Shown here: positions 27,409-36,297 of the stretch, piece after piece | Numbering within the stretch: the stretch's first letter is position 1 | Layout of the letters: each line of letters starts with the position of its first letter | Assembly: GCA_021324825.1 (NCBI GenBank) | Contig: JAJPII010000028.1 | Location: 1 to 38,259 of the forward strand | From: Spartobacteria bacterium | GTDB taxonomy: Bacteria > Verrucomicrobiota > Verrucomicrobiia > Chthoniobacterales > Chthoniobacteraceae | Length of the DNA: 38,259 bases | Direction: 5' to 3' | Translations under genes and position numbers: made by a program | The notes under the pieces: generated by a model | The model's database searches: none | Told to the model about the DNA's origin: nothing | Seen by the model: only the letters and a program-made list of their open reading frames with translations

Positions 27409-27938
27409 GAACCGGTCTCTACGGATTGGTGGCGGAATTCGAGCGACACGAGGACCTTCTGAAAGCCGCGCGCGAAGCCTGCCGGGCAGGCTACCGGCGC
27501 ATGGACGCCTTCGCCCCGTTTCCGGTCCAAGGGCTTCCCGAGGCGCTTGGCCGCAAGCGAAGCCGGATGCCCGCCCTCTTCCTCGCCGGAGGGATTCTCG
27601 GCGGGACGGGCGCTTATTTCATGGAATGGTATGCCAACGTCGTCAGCTATCCGTTGAACATCGGCGGCCGCCCGTTTCACAGTTGGCCCTCCTTCATCCC
27701 GATCACCTTCGAGCTTACGGTGCTCGGGGCCGCGCTCGCGGGCTTCTTTAGCTGCCTGGCCCTGAACGGGCTGCCGCGGCTGCATCATCCCATCTTCGGC
27801 GTGCCGGGTTTCGAACGCGCCTCCGTGGACCGCTTCTTTTTGTGCATCGAGACCGCCGACCCTAAATTCCATCCCGTGGGAACCAGGCGCTTCCTCGAAA
27901 CCTTGCACCCCTTTCGCATCGCGGAGGCCCAGGCATGA
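27405..27938 (+). CDS. actD: Alternative complex III subunit ActD (DUF3341)
   Basis: A 177-residue protein with a small N-terminal cytoplasmic domain (MRTGLYGLVAEFERHEDLL) and two membrane helices (about 50-70 and 98-120). The segment EWYANVVSYPLNIGGRPFHSWPSFIPITFELTVL is a DUF3341 signature. It is a structural subunit of complex III without cofactors. It overlaps both neighbours by 4 nt. The much longer open frame upstream lies inside actC and is not coding. Confidence 0.9.
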   Translation: MRTGLYGLVAEFERHEDLLKAAREACRAGYRRMDAFAPFPVQGLPEALGRKRSRMPALFLAGGILGGTGAYFMEWYANVVSYPLNIGGRPFHSWPSFIPITFELTVLGAALAGFFSCLALNGLPRLHHPIFGVPGFERASVDRFFLCIETADPKFHPVGTRRFLETLHPFRIAEAQA

Positions 27939-28504
27939 AAACCGCGCGCCTCCTGCCGTTGTGCTGCCTGGCCCTGGCCGCGTGTCGCCCGGATATGTTC
28001 AACCAGCCGAGATACAAGCCGTACGCGGAGGACACTTTCTTCCAGGACGGCGCGAGCGCCCGCCCGATTCCCCCGCACACCGTCGCGCGCGGGCGTCTCG
28101 ACGAAGACGAACAATTCCACACGGGCAAGGAGGACGGCAAGCTGGTCGAAGCGTTCCCCTTCCCGATCACCCGGCAAATCCTCGCCCGGGGCCGCGAACG
28201 TTTTGAAATCTACTGCTCGGTCTGCCACGGCAGCGCCGGAGACGGCAACGGGATGATCGTGCAGCGCGGATTTCCCGCGCCGCCCTCTTTCCACATTGAC
28301 CGCCTCCGCCGGACGCCCCCCGGCCATTTGTTTGACGTGATGACCCGGGGCTACGGCGTCATGTATTCCTATGCGGCCCGGGTCGCTCCCGAGGACCGGT
28401 GGGCTATAGCGGCCTACATCCGCGCCCTGCAACAGAGCCACAATGCGAGGATCGGCGACGTCCCCCCGGACGAACGCGCAAAACTGGAGGCGATGAAACC
28501 ATGA
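27935..28504 (+). CDS. actE: Alternative complex III subunit ActE, monoheme lipoprotein cytochrome c
   Basis: A 189-residue cytochrome c. The signal peptide ends with a lipobox (LALAAC, Cys17), so it is anchored by lipid to the membrane outer face. The heme site is CSVCH at 94-98, and the likely axial Met is Met143 in RGYGVMYSYA. Conserved nearby are GDGNGMIVQRGFPAPPSFH and WAIAAYIRALQ. It probably relays electrons from ActA to the oxidase. It overlaps actD and actF by 4 nt each. Confidence 0.92.
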   Translation: MKTARLLPLCCLALAACRPDMFNQPRYKPYAEDTFFQDGASARPIPPHTVARGRLDEDEQFHTGKEDGKLVEAFPFPITRQILARGRERFEIYCSVCHGSAGDGNGMIVQRGFPAPPSFHIDRLRRTPPGHLFDVMTRGYGVMYSYAARVAPEDRWAIAAYIRALQQSHNARIGDVPPDERAKLEAMKP

Positions 28505-29673
28505 CTGGCAACGTCGTGCGTTCAAGACTGGACGGCGTCCAGACCTCCGCGCTCATCGCCGGCGGCGCGGGAGTCGCGCTCTGCATCTTTGGCGCGCTGG
28601 CCGATACGAGACAATTCTTCATCTCCTATCTCTTTGGATACCTGTTCTGGCTGGGCCTCGCTCTGGGCTGCCTCGTCCTGCTGATGATCCACCACCTCAC
28701 CGGCGGCAGATGGGGATTCCCTCTTCGCCGCTTTTTTGAAGCCGCCATCATGACGCTCCCCTTGATGGCGCTGCTTTTCCTGCCGCTGTTCTTCGGGTTG
28801 CGCGAGCTCTATCCGTGGTCGCGCCCGGAGGTCGTCGCCGCAAGCGCACTCCTCCGGCAGAGACATTTCTACATGAACGGCCCGGCCTTCGTTATGCGGG
28901 CCGCCGTATTCTTCGCGCTGCTTGTCTGGACGGCGCGAACACTCAACAAGTGGTCCTTTCTCCAGGATGACACCGCTGATCCGGCGCCGACCAGGCGGCT
29001 GCGCACCTTAAGCGGCCCCGGTATCGCGCTTTATCCGTTCCTCGCGACGTTTGCTTATGTGGACTGGATCCTGTCGCTCGAAACGGATTGGTATTCGACG
29101 ATGTTCGTCGTGCTGATCATCATCGGCCAGATCCTGACGGCGCTCGCCTTTTGCATCGTCCTGCTCGCGTGGCTCCGAAGCGAGGAACCGTACAGCCGCG
29201 TGGTGACTACAACGAATTTCCACCACCTCGGCAGCCTCCTCCTCGCATTCGTCATGATGTGGGCCTACATGGCCTTCGGCCAGCTCCTCATCATCTGGTC
29301 GGGCAATCTGCCCGCCGAGATCAGTTGGTACCTCCACCGCATCGCGGGCGGCTGGAAATGGGTCATCTCCCTCATTGCGATCTTCCATTTTTTCCTGCCG
29401 TTTTTCCTGCTCCTCTCACGCGACATCAAGCGTCGCGTCGCGGCCCTCGCCACCGTGGCCGCGGTCATATTTTTCGCGCATCTCGCCGATGTCTTCTGGC
29501 TCATCTCGCCCTCTTTTTACAGGACGGGTTTCAGCATCCACTGGATGGACGCCGCCGCGCCCGCGGCCGTCGGAGGACTCTGGATCGCCGCGTTCAGCGC
29601 GCGGCTGAAGAGCCGTCCCCTGCTGGTAAGCAATGATCCCCGCCAGAAAGACCTCCCACCCGATGAACACTAG
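28501..29673 (+). CDS. actF: Alternative complex III subunit ActF, integral membrane subunit
   Basis: A 390-residue membrane protein with about ten helices, the ActC-paralogous subunit of complex III. Recognisable stretches are FISYLFGYLFWLGLALGCLVLLMIHHLTGG, YVDWILSLETDWYSTMFV and NLPAEISWYLHRIAGGWKW. ATG 28501 overlaps the actE TGA by 4 nt. The final codons GAT GAA CAC TAG lie on the edge of palindromic element copy 4: the TAG is part of the element's flanking CTAG. An ATG within the end (29663-29665) would have been the natural start of the next gene before insertion. Confidence 0.92.
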   Translation: MTGNVVRSRLDGVQTSALIAGGAGVALCIFGALADTRQFFISYLFGYLFWLGLALGCLVLLMIHHLTGGRWGFPLRRFFEAAIMTLPLMALLFLPLFFGLRELYPWSRPEVVAASALLRQRHFYMNGPAFVMRAAVFFALLVWTARTLNKWSFLQDDTADPAPTRRLRTLSGPGIALYPFLATFAYVDWILSLETDWYSTMFVVLIIIGQILTALAFCIVLLAWLRSEEPYSRVVTTTNFHHLGSLLLAFVMMWAYMAFGQLLIIWSGNLPAEISWYLHRIAGGWKWVISLIAIFHFFLPFFLLLSRDIKRRVAALATVAAVIFFAHLADVFWLISPSFYRTGFSIHWMDAAAPAAVGGLWIAAFSARLKSRPLLVSNDPRQKDLPPDEH

Positions 29674-29782
29674 ACCGCGCCATACCGTCGTTGTTGTCGT
29701 TGTAGAGGCGGCCGTGCCAGCCGCCTGGTGCGGGAGGCAACGTCAAACCCCGGGGAGGGCAAAAGTGCATGACACGATCTAG
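29670..29782. repeat. Dispersed palindromic element, copy 4 (complete, flanked by CTAG on both sides)
   Basis: A complete copy of 113 bp including CTAG at each end (29670-29673 and 29779-29782). The left end is CTAGACCGCGCCATACC. The right end, on the minus strand, is CTAGATCGTGTCATGCAC followed by TTTTGCCC. The core GTTGTAGAGGCGGC-CGTGCCA-GCCGCCT lies at 29699-29727, followed by GGGAGGCAACG, as in copy 1 reversed. It sits inside an operon whose other genes overlap. The left CTAG holds the actF stop; the right terminal repeat carries the start codon of the next gene. Confidence 0.9.
29752..29771 (+). promoter_or_regulatory. Element-borne ribosome-binding site and start codon
   Basis: GGGGAGGG (29752-29759) lies 9 nt before ATG 29769-29771. 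Both are inside the palindromic element: the ATG belongs to its terminal inverted repeat (GTGCATGACACGATCTAG). This is the only good start signal for the gene that follows, so the element has replaced the original translation start. Confidence 0.7.
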
Positions 29783-30206
29783 AAACAATCCTGCCGGCCG
29801 CGAGGGCTACGAAACCCGCGATGCGGACGCAGTCTCCGTGGCTCTCGCAGGCGCGCTGGTTCTCATCATGACCTCCCTGGCGGCGCTCGTCGCCGCCGGG
29901 CTGTTTCATTATTTTAACCCGACCGTTCTGCCTTCCGCCGCGCGGGCGTCCACCCAATTCCCGGAACCGCGTTTGCAGGTCGCTCCCGAACAGGACTTGA
30001 AAGCAATGCGCACCCGCGACGAAGCCGAACTTCACAGCTACGGCTGGATCGACAGACGCGCCGGCATCGTCCGCATACCGATCGAGCGCGCCATGGACTT
30101 GCTTCTTGAAAAGGGCCCGCCCGTGCGCGGACAGCCGGGCGCAAACCCCCCGCAAAAAACCGATCTCGAACTGCAACAGGAGCGGCCGCTGCAATCCACG
30201 CCATGA
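29769..30206 (+). CDS. Small membrane protein of the complex III / oxidase cluster
   Basis: A 145-residue protein with one membrane helix (about 24-48, VALAGALVLIMTSLAALVAAGLF) and a polar outer tail. A motif, LHSYGWIDRRAGIVRIPIERAMDLL, looks conserved in small proteins that sit between complex III and oxidase genes. The position matches that of ActG or an oxidase-assembly factor; I cannot decide between them. The first residues, MTRS, are encoded by the inserted palindromic element. With the element removed, the gene would start MNTRNNPAGR at an ATG overlapping the actF stop, in the same frame. It overlaps the SCO gene by 4 nt. Confidence 0.8.
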   Translation: MTRSRNNPAGREGYETRDADAVSVALAGALVLIMTSLAALVAAGLFHYFNPTVLPSAARASTQFPEPRLQVAPEQDLKAMRTRDEAELHSYGWIDRRAGIVRIPIERAMDLLLEKGPPVRGQPGANPPQKTDLELQQERPLQSTP

Positions 30207-31000
30207 AACACATCCTTCGCGGGCTGCTGCTTTTTTTCTGTCTCAACGCCTTTGCCCGCGGCGCGCTTCCGCCCGACGCTCTGGCAAAAATAGCCTTCGA
30301 TCAGAAGCTCAACGCGCAAGTCCCTCTCGACCTCCCGTTTCGCGATGAGAAAGGCAGGCTTGTTCAACTCGGCGACTGCTTCGGGTCCAAACCGGTCATA
30401 CTTGTTCTCGGCTACTATGGCTGCCCGATGCTCTGCACGCTCGTCAACGACGGCCTCATCGAAACTCTTCAAGACCTCAAACCGGACATCGGCGACGAAT
30501 TCAACATCGTGAGCGTCAGCGTCGACCCTGGCGAAAAACCCGCGCTCGCGGCGGCGAAAAAAAAGGAATACCTCAGGCGCTATGGACGGGCCCGCGGGGA
30601 CGAAGGCTGGCATTTCCTCACCGGCGACGAGGAACCGATCCGCCGTCTCGCGAGCGCCGCCGGCTTCGGCTACGCGTACGACGCGGGGGTTAAACAATAT
30701 GCGCACCCGACCGGCTTCATCGTCCTCACGCCGCACGGAAAAATCTCGCGCTACTTCTTTGGCGTCACCTTTTCGCCGGGGGAACTGCGCACCGCGCTCG
30801 CGAACGCCTCCGCGGAGAAAACAGGCTCGCGCATCGAACAGCTCTTCCTGCTCTGCTTCCACTACACCCCGATCACCGGCAAATACGGCGCGCTCGTCAT
30901 GAACGCGGTGCGCGTCTCCGCGGCGGCCGCCTTGCTCGCGCTGGCAGGTTCCATCTTCTTCATGACGCGACGGGATCGCGCCGGAAAGGCCGCCCCATGA
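30203..31000 (+). CDS. SCO1/SenC-family copper chaperone
   Basis: A 265-residue thioredoxin-fold protein. The signal peptide covers about residues 1-20. The copper site is complete: CPMLC with Cys74 and Cys78, plus His168 in YAHPTGFIVL. Such proteins load the CuA site of cytochrome oxidase subunit II. A C-terminal membrane helix (about 235-255, VSAAAALLALAGSIFFM) anchors it. It lies just before the CuA-bearing subunit gene and overlaps both neighbours by 4 nt. Confidence 0.93.
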   Translation: MKHILRGLLLFFCLNAFARGALPPDALAKIAFDQKLNAQVPLDLPFRDEKGRLVQLGDCFGSKPVILVLGYYGCPMLCTLVNDGLIETLQDLKPDIGDEFNIVSVSVDPGEKPALAAAKKKEYLRRYGRARGDEGWHFLTGDEEPIRRLASAAGFGYAYDAGVKQYAHPTGFIVLTPHGKISRYFFGVTFSPGELRTALANASAEKTGSRIEQLFLLCFHYTPITGKYGALVMNAVRVSAAAALLALAGSIFFMTRRDRAGKAAP

Positions 31001-31953
31001 GACTCTTCCCCAGCGAAGCTTCCTCCGTTGCGCCGGAGGTCGATCATCTCGTGCTGTTCCTCATCGGGCTCAGCCTCATCTTCATCGTCCTGATTTTCCT
31101 GCCATTGGTTTATTTCGCCTTTAAATACAGGCGCGGCACAAAGGCCGACCGCACCCCCCCCCGCCTGGCGCAATGGAAACTGGAAGTCACTTGGTCCATC
31201 ATCCCGCTGCTCCTGATGATGGGCGTCTTCGCATGGGGAGCGAGCCTCTATTTCCACATCGAACGCCCTCCGGCCGATGCGTTCGAGATCAATGTCGTCG
31301 GCAAACAATGGATGTGGAAGGTGGAGCACCAGGAAGGCGTCCGCGAGATCAACGCGATCCACGTCCCGGTCGGACGCTCCGTGAAGCTAGTGATGACATC
31401 GCAGGATGTCATCCACAGCTTTTTCATTCCCGACTTCCGCATCAAGCAGGACGTAGTCCCGGGCAAATACACCACCGAATGGTTTAACGCCGCGAAACCG
31501 GGAAGCTATTACCTGTTTTGTTCCCAATTTTGCGGAACTGACCACGCAAAAATGATCGGACGCATTACGGTTATGGAACCGCCCGCCTATGAATCGTGGC
31601 TGGCTTCGAACAGCTCCGGCGGCACGCTCGCCGTCGCCGGCGCAAAGCTTTTCACCGAACTAGGTTGCAGCGGCTGCCACGGGGCCAACTCGAAGGTGCG
31701 CGCGCCTAAACTCGAAGGCATTTACGGCAAACCCGTTCCGCTCGAAGGAAGCGTCTTCCAGATAGCCGATGACAAATACATCCGCGACTGCATCCTGCAA
31801 GAGAACCATTTGCACGTCGCCGGCTTCCAGCCTTTGATGCCGACCTTCAAGGGACACGCAAGCGAAGAAGAATTGATGGAACTGATCGCCTACATCAAGA
31901 GCCTTGGCCGGACGAATCCCGAGGAAGACGTCAACCTTGAAGGAACCAAATGA
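30997..31953 (+). CDS. coxB: Cytochrome c oxidase subunit II with fused cytochrome c domain (caa3 type)
   Basis: A 318-residue subunit with two membrane helices (about 17-41 and 65-84) and a periplasmic CuA domain. The CuA ligands are His140 (VIHSF), Cys175, Cys179, His183 and Met186 in [12 protein letters not shown]. The usual Glu between the cysteines is Gln, a residue that acts only through its backbone. The C-terminal cytochrome c has CSGCH at 224-228 and axial Met281 (LMPTFKG). The fusion defines a caa3-type oxidase, fitting direct contact with alternative complex III. It overlaps SCO and coxA by 4 nt. Confidence 0.95.
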   Translation: MRLFPSEASSVAPEVDHLVLFLIGLSLIFIVLIFLPLVYFAFKYRRGTKADRTPPRLAQWKLEVTWSIIPLLLMMGVFAWGASLYFHIERPPADAFEINVVGKQWMWKVEHQEGVREINAIHVPVGRSVKLVMTSQDVIHSFFIPDFRIKQDVVPGKYTTEWFNAAKPGSYYLFCSQFCGTDHAKMIGRITVMEPPAYESWLASNSSGGTLAVAGAKLFTELGCSGCHGANSKVRAPKLEGIYGKPVPLEGSVFQIADDKYIRDCILQENHLHVAGFQPLMPTFKGHASEEELMELIAYIKSLGRTNPEEDVNLEGTK

Positions 31954-33599
31954 ACGCCATCGAACTGGAACCCTCCCCCGCTCTCCAAGAGGAGGAGCCC
32001 GGGAATTATCTTTCCGAAAGCCACACCGTCGCTTCCTGGCTCCTGACGACCGACCACAAGCGCATCGGCATTCTCTATCTCTACTCGATCCTTTTCTTTT
32101 TCATCATCGCCTCGTTCGCGGCGGCGACGATGCGGCTGGAACTCTTGAATCCCCAAGGCTCCCTCGTCCTCTCGGAAACCTATAACAAGCTCTTTACCAT
32201 TCACGGCGTCCTCATGGTCTGGTTCTTCCTGATCCCTTCCATCCCGGCAGTGCTCGGAAACTTCACCATCCCGATGATGATCGGCGCGCGCGACGTGGCG
32301 TTCCCGAGGCTGAATCTCTTAAGCTGGTATATCTTCATCGGCGGCGGCCTCTTTGCGCTCTACTCCATTGTCTCCGGCGGAGTGGACACCGGTTGGACTT
32401 TTTACACCCCGTTCAGCAGCACCTACTCCAACACTCACGTCATCGCGATGGCCGCCGGCGTCTTCGTAGCCGGCTTTTCGACCATCATCACCGGCCTCAA
32501 TTTCATGGTCACCATACACAAAATGCGAGCGCCCGGCCTGACATGGTTTCGTCTGCCCCTCTTCATTTGGTCTCTCTATTCGACAAGCCTCATCATGGTG
32601 CTGGCCACGCCGGTTCTCGCCATCACCCTCGCGCTGCTTTCGCTGGAGCGCTTCTGGGGCATTGGCATTTTCGATCCCAAACTCGGCGGCGACCCCGTTC
32701 TCTTCCAACACCTTTTCTGGTTCTATTCGCACCCGGCCGTCTATATCATGATCCTGCCCGGCATGGGGGTTATCAGCGAAATCATCCCTTGCTTCGCCCG
32801 GAAACGAATCTTCGGCTATTACTTCGTCGCATTTTCCAGCGTCGCCATCGCCGTGCTAGGATTCCTCGTCTGGGGCCACCATATGTTCGTCAGCAGCCAA
32901 TCGGTGTACGCGGGGCTCATCTTTTCACTCCTTAGCTTCATCGTTTCCGTGCCGTCCGCCATCAAAGTCTTCAACTGGACGGCGACCCTGTACAAAGGGT
33001 CGATCTCCTTTGAAACACCGATGCTCTACGCCTTCGGATTCATCGGCCTTTTCACGATCGGCGGGCTGACCGGCCTCTTCCTCGCAAGCCTGGGCGCGGA
33101 CGTGCATCTCCACGACACCTATTTCGTCATCGCCCACTTCCACTACATCATGGTCGGCGGCATGGTGATGGCCTTCATGGGCGGCCTGCACTATTGGTGG
33201 CCGAAAATAACCGGCCGCATGTATCCTGAATTCATGGGAAAAATCGCGGCCCTCGTCACGTTCATCGGATTCAACCTCACTTTCTTCCCCCAGTTCCTGC
33301 TTGGCTACCTCGGCATGCCGCGCCGCTACCATACTTACCCGCCGGAATTCCAGATATTCCACATCCTCTCGACAGCCGGCGCATCCATCCTTGGCGTCGG
33401 TTACCTGCTCCCCCTCATCTACTTCATCTATTCCCTCCGTTACGGCAAAAAAGCGGGGCCGAACCCCTGGCGCGCCACCGGCCTCGAATGGCAGACCTCG
33501 TCCCCGCCCCCCAAGGATAATTTCCTCCGAACCCCCGTCGTAAAACGCGCCCCCTACGACTACTCACCATTCGAAGAGGAACACCCGCAAAATGTCTGA
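31950..33599 (+). CDS. coxA: Cytochrome c oxidase subunit I, A2-type heme-copper oxidase
   Basis: A 549-residue, 12-helix core subunit that reduces oxygen to water and pumps protons. Heme and CuB ligands are visible: the His of [11 protein letters not shown], the CuB His and linked Tyr of [14 protein letters not shown], the His pair of WGHHMF, and [17 protein letters not shown]. The D-channel Glu of A1 enzymes (HPEV) is replaced by YSHPAV (32724-32741), the hallmark of A2-type oxidases such as those of Thermus and Rhodothermus. It overlaps coxB by 4 nt and coxC by 8 nt. No heme A synthesis genes are in the window. Confidence 0.97.
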   Translation: MNAIELEPSPALQEEEPGNYLSESHTVASWLLTTDHKRIGILYLYSILFFFIIASFAAATMRLELLNPQGSLVLSETYNKLFTIHGVLMVWFFLIPSIPAVLGNFTIPMMIGARDVAFPRLNLLSWYIFIGGGLFALYSIVSGGVDTGWTFYTPFSSTYSNTHVIAMAAGVFVAGFSTIITGLNFMVTIHKMRAPGLTWFRLPLFIWSLYSTSLIMVLATPVLAITLALLSLERFWGIGIFDPKLGGDPVLFQHLFWFYSHPAVYIMILPGMGVISEIIPCFARKRIFGYYFVAFSSVAIAVLGFLVWGHHMFVSSQSVYAGLIFSLLSFIVSVPSAIKVFNWTATLYKGSISFETPMLYAFGFIGLFTIGGLTGLFLASLGADVHLHDTYFVIAHFHYIMVGGMVMAFMGGLHYWWPKITGRMYPEFMGKIAALVTFIGFNLTFFPQFLLGYLGMPRRYHTYPPEFQIFHILSTAGASILGVGYLLPLIYFIYSLRYGKKAGPNPWRATGLEWQTSSPPPKDNFLRTPVVKRAPYDYSPFEEEHPQNV

Positions 33600-34239
33600 A
33601 ACCACCGCCGCCCCAGCCCACCAGTTTGAAACCCTCGAGCAGCAACGCGAAGCCGCCACCCTTGGCATGTGGATATTCCTGGCCACGGAAGTGCTCTTCT
33701 TTGGCGGACTGTTCATGGGCTACACCTTTGTGCGCTGGTCCTACCCGGAAGTCTTCGAGCAAGCCAGCCACCGTCTCGACGCCACGATTGGCGGCGTCAA
33801 CACAGCGGTTTTATTGCTAAGCAGCCTCACGATGGCCCTCGCCGTCAAATCCGCCCAACTGGGAAAGCGCAACGCCCTGGTCGCCTTTCTTTCGCTCACC
33901 GCCCTTCTCGGCATCCTGTTCCTCGGCTTCAAAGCCATCGAATACCACGGGGACTATGTGGACCACATCGTCCCCGGCATCCCTTCCTATCACTTCGAAG
34001 GACCCTCCGCCCCGCAGGCCGAATTGTTTTTCTGGATTTATTTTGCCATGACCGGCCTGCACGCCATCCATGTCACCGTGGGAATCATCGTCATTGCGAT
34101 CATGGCCGCGCTCGCGTGGCGGCGCTCCTTCTCCCCCGAACATTATATGCCTATCGAAGTGACCGGCCTCTACTGGCATTTCGTAGATATCGTCTGGGTC
34201 TTCCTCTTCCCCCTCCTCTACCTGGTCGGCCACCGCTGA
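33592..34239 (+). CDS. coxC: Cytochrome c oxidase subunit III
   Basis: A 215-residue membrane subunit with five helices. Typical stretches are [58 protein letters not shown] and [20 protein letters not shown]. It supports proton uptake and stability of subunit I and carries no metal. The length fits the short bacterial form. It overlaps coxA by 8 nt and ends 4 nt before the subunit IV gene. Confidence 0.96.
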   Translation: MSETTAAPAHQFETLEQQREAATLGMWIFLATEVLFFGGLFMGYTFVRWSYPEVFEQASHRLDATIGGVNTAVLLLSSLTMALAVKSAQLGKRNALVAFLSLTALLGILFLGFKAIEYHGDYVDHIVPGIPSYHFEGPSAPQAELFFWIYFAMTGLHAIHVTVGIIVIAIMAALAWRRSFSPEHYMPIEVTGLYWHFVDIVWVFLFPLLYLVGHR

Positions 34240-34243
34240 TTGC

Positions 34244-34558
34244 ATGATTCCTCTTCCCACACAATTCTACATCAAAATCTGCGCGGCCTTGCTCGCCCTG
34301 CTCGCCCTCACCTGGGGGCTTGCCTATATCGACCTCGGCTCGTGGAACCTCGGGATCGCCATGGGCGTCTCGATTGTAAAAGCCGTATTGATCATGCTTT
34401 TCTTCATGCACGTGAGATACAGCAGCCGGCTCATCCAGCTAGTAGCCTGCGCGGGATTCTTCTGGCTCCTAATCCTGCTCAGCCTCGCGATGAGCGACTA
34501 CCGAAGCCGCGGATGGATTCCCACCCGCCGGCCAGATCTCACCCAGAGCGACCGATAG
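34244..34558 (+). CDS. Cytochrome c oxidase subunit IV (bacterial small subunit)
   Basis: A 104-residue protein with three membrane helices, of the CyoD/CtaF-like subunit IV type. The pattern GIAMGVSIVKAVLIMLFFMHVRYSSRL is characteristic of the family. It is the last gene of the respiratory operon. The 70 bp to the convergent csb2 stop contain no hairpin followed by a T-run that I can find. Confidence 0.9.
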   Translation: MIPLPTQFYIKICAALLALLALTWGLAYIDLGSWNLGIAMGVSIVKAVLIMLFFMHVRYSSRLIQLVACAGFFWLLILLSLAMSDYRSRGWIPTRRPDLTQSDR

Positions 34559-34628
34559 GAGACAACTTAATTTGTATCGCTGTATCGCCCGGTGCGACTT
34601 GGCACTGAATCGGATTGAACATTGCCTC

Positions 34629-36287
34629 TTATCCTGGCTCGCCGCTCCATGGAATGAAAAGGCCCAATCCGAAGTGGGCGGAATGGCCAAGGGCTGGAAC
34701 TGGAAATAAAACGGGTTCGGCGAATTCGATCTCGAAGAACATGCCGACTCTGCGTTCCTTTTCGGGGTTTCCGCTGCTGCCAGGGCGATGCACAGTGATG
34801 CTTGCTGTGTCATTCAGGATTGGGTTTTCGTTCTCGGGTGTCCTGACAATATCCCACTGCGCTTGGCCGTCGTGAAAATTGCGGCCTGGCGGAGCGAGTC
34901 GACGGATTTCCCCGGCTGTCCTGATTCCTTCGGCTTTGAGGCATTCAACCAGTTGATGCTCCGGCTGATCCTTTGCTTTTAGAGTGAGCTTGCCGCTGCT
35001 GCCTCTGTAGAAATAACGCGGTGGCACGAATGGGCTGGCGCTACGCCAAACTCGCGACGCCGTCTTGCCGGTGGAAAATGGCGCGTCGGATGGCGACTCT
35101 TTCGCCATCGCGGTCAATATGGGGCGTACAGGGTATTTCCCTCTGCCCCAATCAAGTCGGTCAATGCGAAGGAGAATTTCGGTCTCAGACTGCGTGAAGC
35201 CGTATGGGCACCACACATGCAGCTCGCTCAAAAAGCCTTCGGCTCCGTTTCGAGCCCTCATCGGGAGGTAGAAGGCGTGTTGATGGTCTCCTTTGGCATC
35301 GGCGGGACGGTCTTTTGCATGCCCTAGTAGTGCGAAGCTGGAAGCGCCATTTCCATGCACCCTGCAAAGATGGAAGTTCGCTGCCGCGCGGAATCTCTCG
35401 CTGAGAGGCACAATGAACTTTAGAAGAAGCGGCACCCGGCATTGCAACGAGAAGCATAGGTAATGAGCGACCTTCGGTCCCTCGGAAGGGGCAGGTGTAT
35501 TCGTTGGCTTTGCCGTGCGTGGAGTTCTCACGACCCACCTTTCCGGCCACCCAGTGGGCATCTGATAGGACACGGTAAAAGCCCCGTCGGCTTTCATGTC
35601 GCTCGATAGGAGTTCATCCACTAGATGCGCGGGCGCCTTGGGCGCGTCCGGGGCGAGGCCCGCCGCTCGCCGCGCCCACAAGTCGGTGATGCGAAAATCG
35701 CGCGGGTTCGGACAAAATACATCGCGGCAAGAGGCCGAGATTTTGCGGGCATGGATTCCATCGGCGGAAAGAGATGGACGGCACCACCCAACGTCTGTTG
35801 GGTCCGGTTCATCGGAACAGACCTCAGCATGGCAGAGGGATTCCGCACGCCCGAAGTAGGACAACTCGGCCAACAGGGACTCAAACATCTGGCGAGTGAC
35901 GGGTGGCAACTCCACATTCGACCATCGGAACAGCACCGCGCCGTGAACGGCCACGAAGTGGTTTTCGTGGCGGGTGTTTTTATAGGAAGCGTTGGCTTTT
36001 TCCTCGGAGCCTGCCGCTCCGTAGTTTGGCTGCCAGTGAACGGTGTGCCCGAAACTTATCTTCCCGAACCCGATGTCCGGCAGCTCAGTTCCCAGTGCCT
36101 CAATGAGGGTGATGCAATCAGCGTTCGGGACTTGCCCGGGATGAGCGCGGAACCAAGCGGAAACCAGCGCACGAAGGAGTCGCCACGGGCTGGGCGGCCA
36201 TTCCGCTTCCCGTAACCGGGTGGGGTTGATGCCCCACGGATGGGCATAGTAACGCCCCCACGGGAACGAGAGTTTGATAGTGACCAT
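34629..36287 (-). CDS. csb2: CRISPR-associated protein Csb2 (Cas5-Cas6 fusion, type I-G)
   Basis: A 552-residue protein of the GSU0054/Csb2 family. The opening MVTIKLSFPWGRYYAHPWG and then WPPSPWRLLRALVSAW is a strong family signature. In type I-G (formerly I-U) it is a fusion of Cas5 and Cas6 that helps form the Cascade complex and processes crRNA. The C-terminal HFGLGLFIP (His538, Gly540, Gly542) is the Cas6-like glycine-rich loop. A longer open frame reaches into csb1; ATG 36287, 10 nt after the csb1 stop, gives the family N-terminus. The gene converges with the oxidase operon. By eye it is less G+C-rich than the surrounding operons, in keeping with horizontal transfer. Confidence 0.9.
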   Translation of the reverse strand: MVTIKLSFPWGRYYAHPWGINPTRLREAEWPPSPWRLLRALVSAWFRAHPGQVPNADCITLIEALGTELPDIGFGKISFGHTVHWQPNYGAAGSEEKANASYKNTRHENHFVAVHGAVLFRWSNVELPPVTRQMFESLLAELSYFGRAESLCHAEVCSDEPDPTDVGWCRPSLSADGIHARKISASCRDVFCPNPRDFRITDLWARRAAGLAPDAPKAPAHLVDELLSSDMKADGAFTVSYQMPTGWPERWVVRTPRTAKPTNTPAPSEGPKVAHYLCFSLQCRVPLLLKFIVPLSERFRAAANFHLCRVHGNGASSFALLGHAKDRPADAKGDHQHAFYLPMRARNGAEGFLSELHVWCPYGFTQSETEILLRIDRLDWGRGKYPVRPILTAMAKESPSDAPFSTGKTASRVWRSASPFVPPRYFYRGSSGKLTLKAKDQPEHQLVECLKAEGIRTAGEIRRLAPPGRNFHDGQAQWDIVRTPENENPILNDTASITVHRPGSSGNPEKERRVGMFFEIEFAEPVLFPVPALGHSAHFGLGLFIPWSGEPG

Positions 36288-36297
36288 TGGAGGCTCT

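Noticed and set aside
34559..34628. CRISPR array beside csb2
   Set aside because: No regularly spaced direct repeats are present in this gap or anywhere else in the window.
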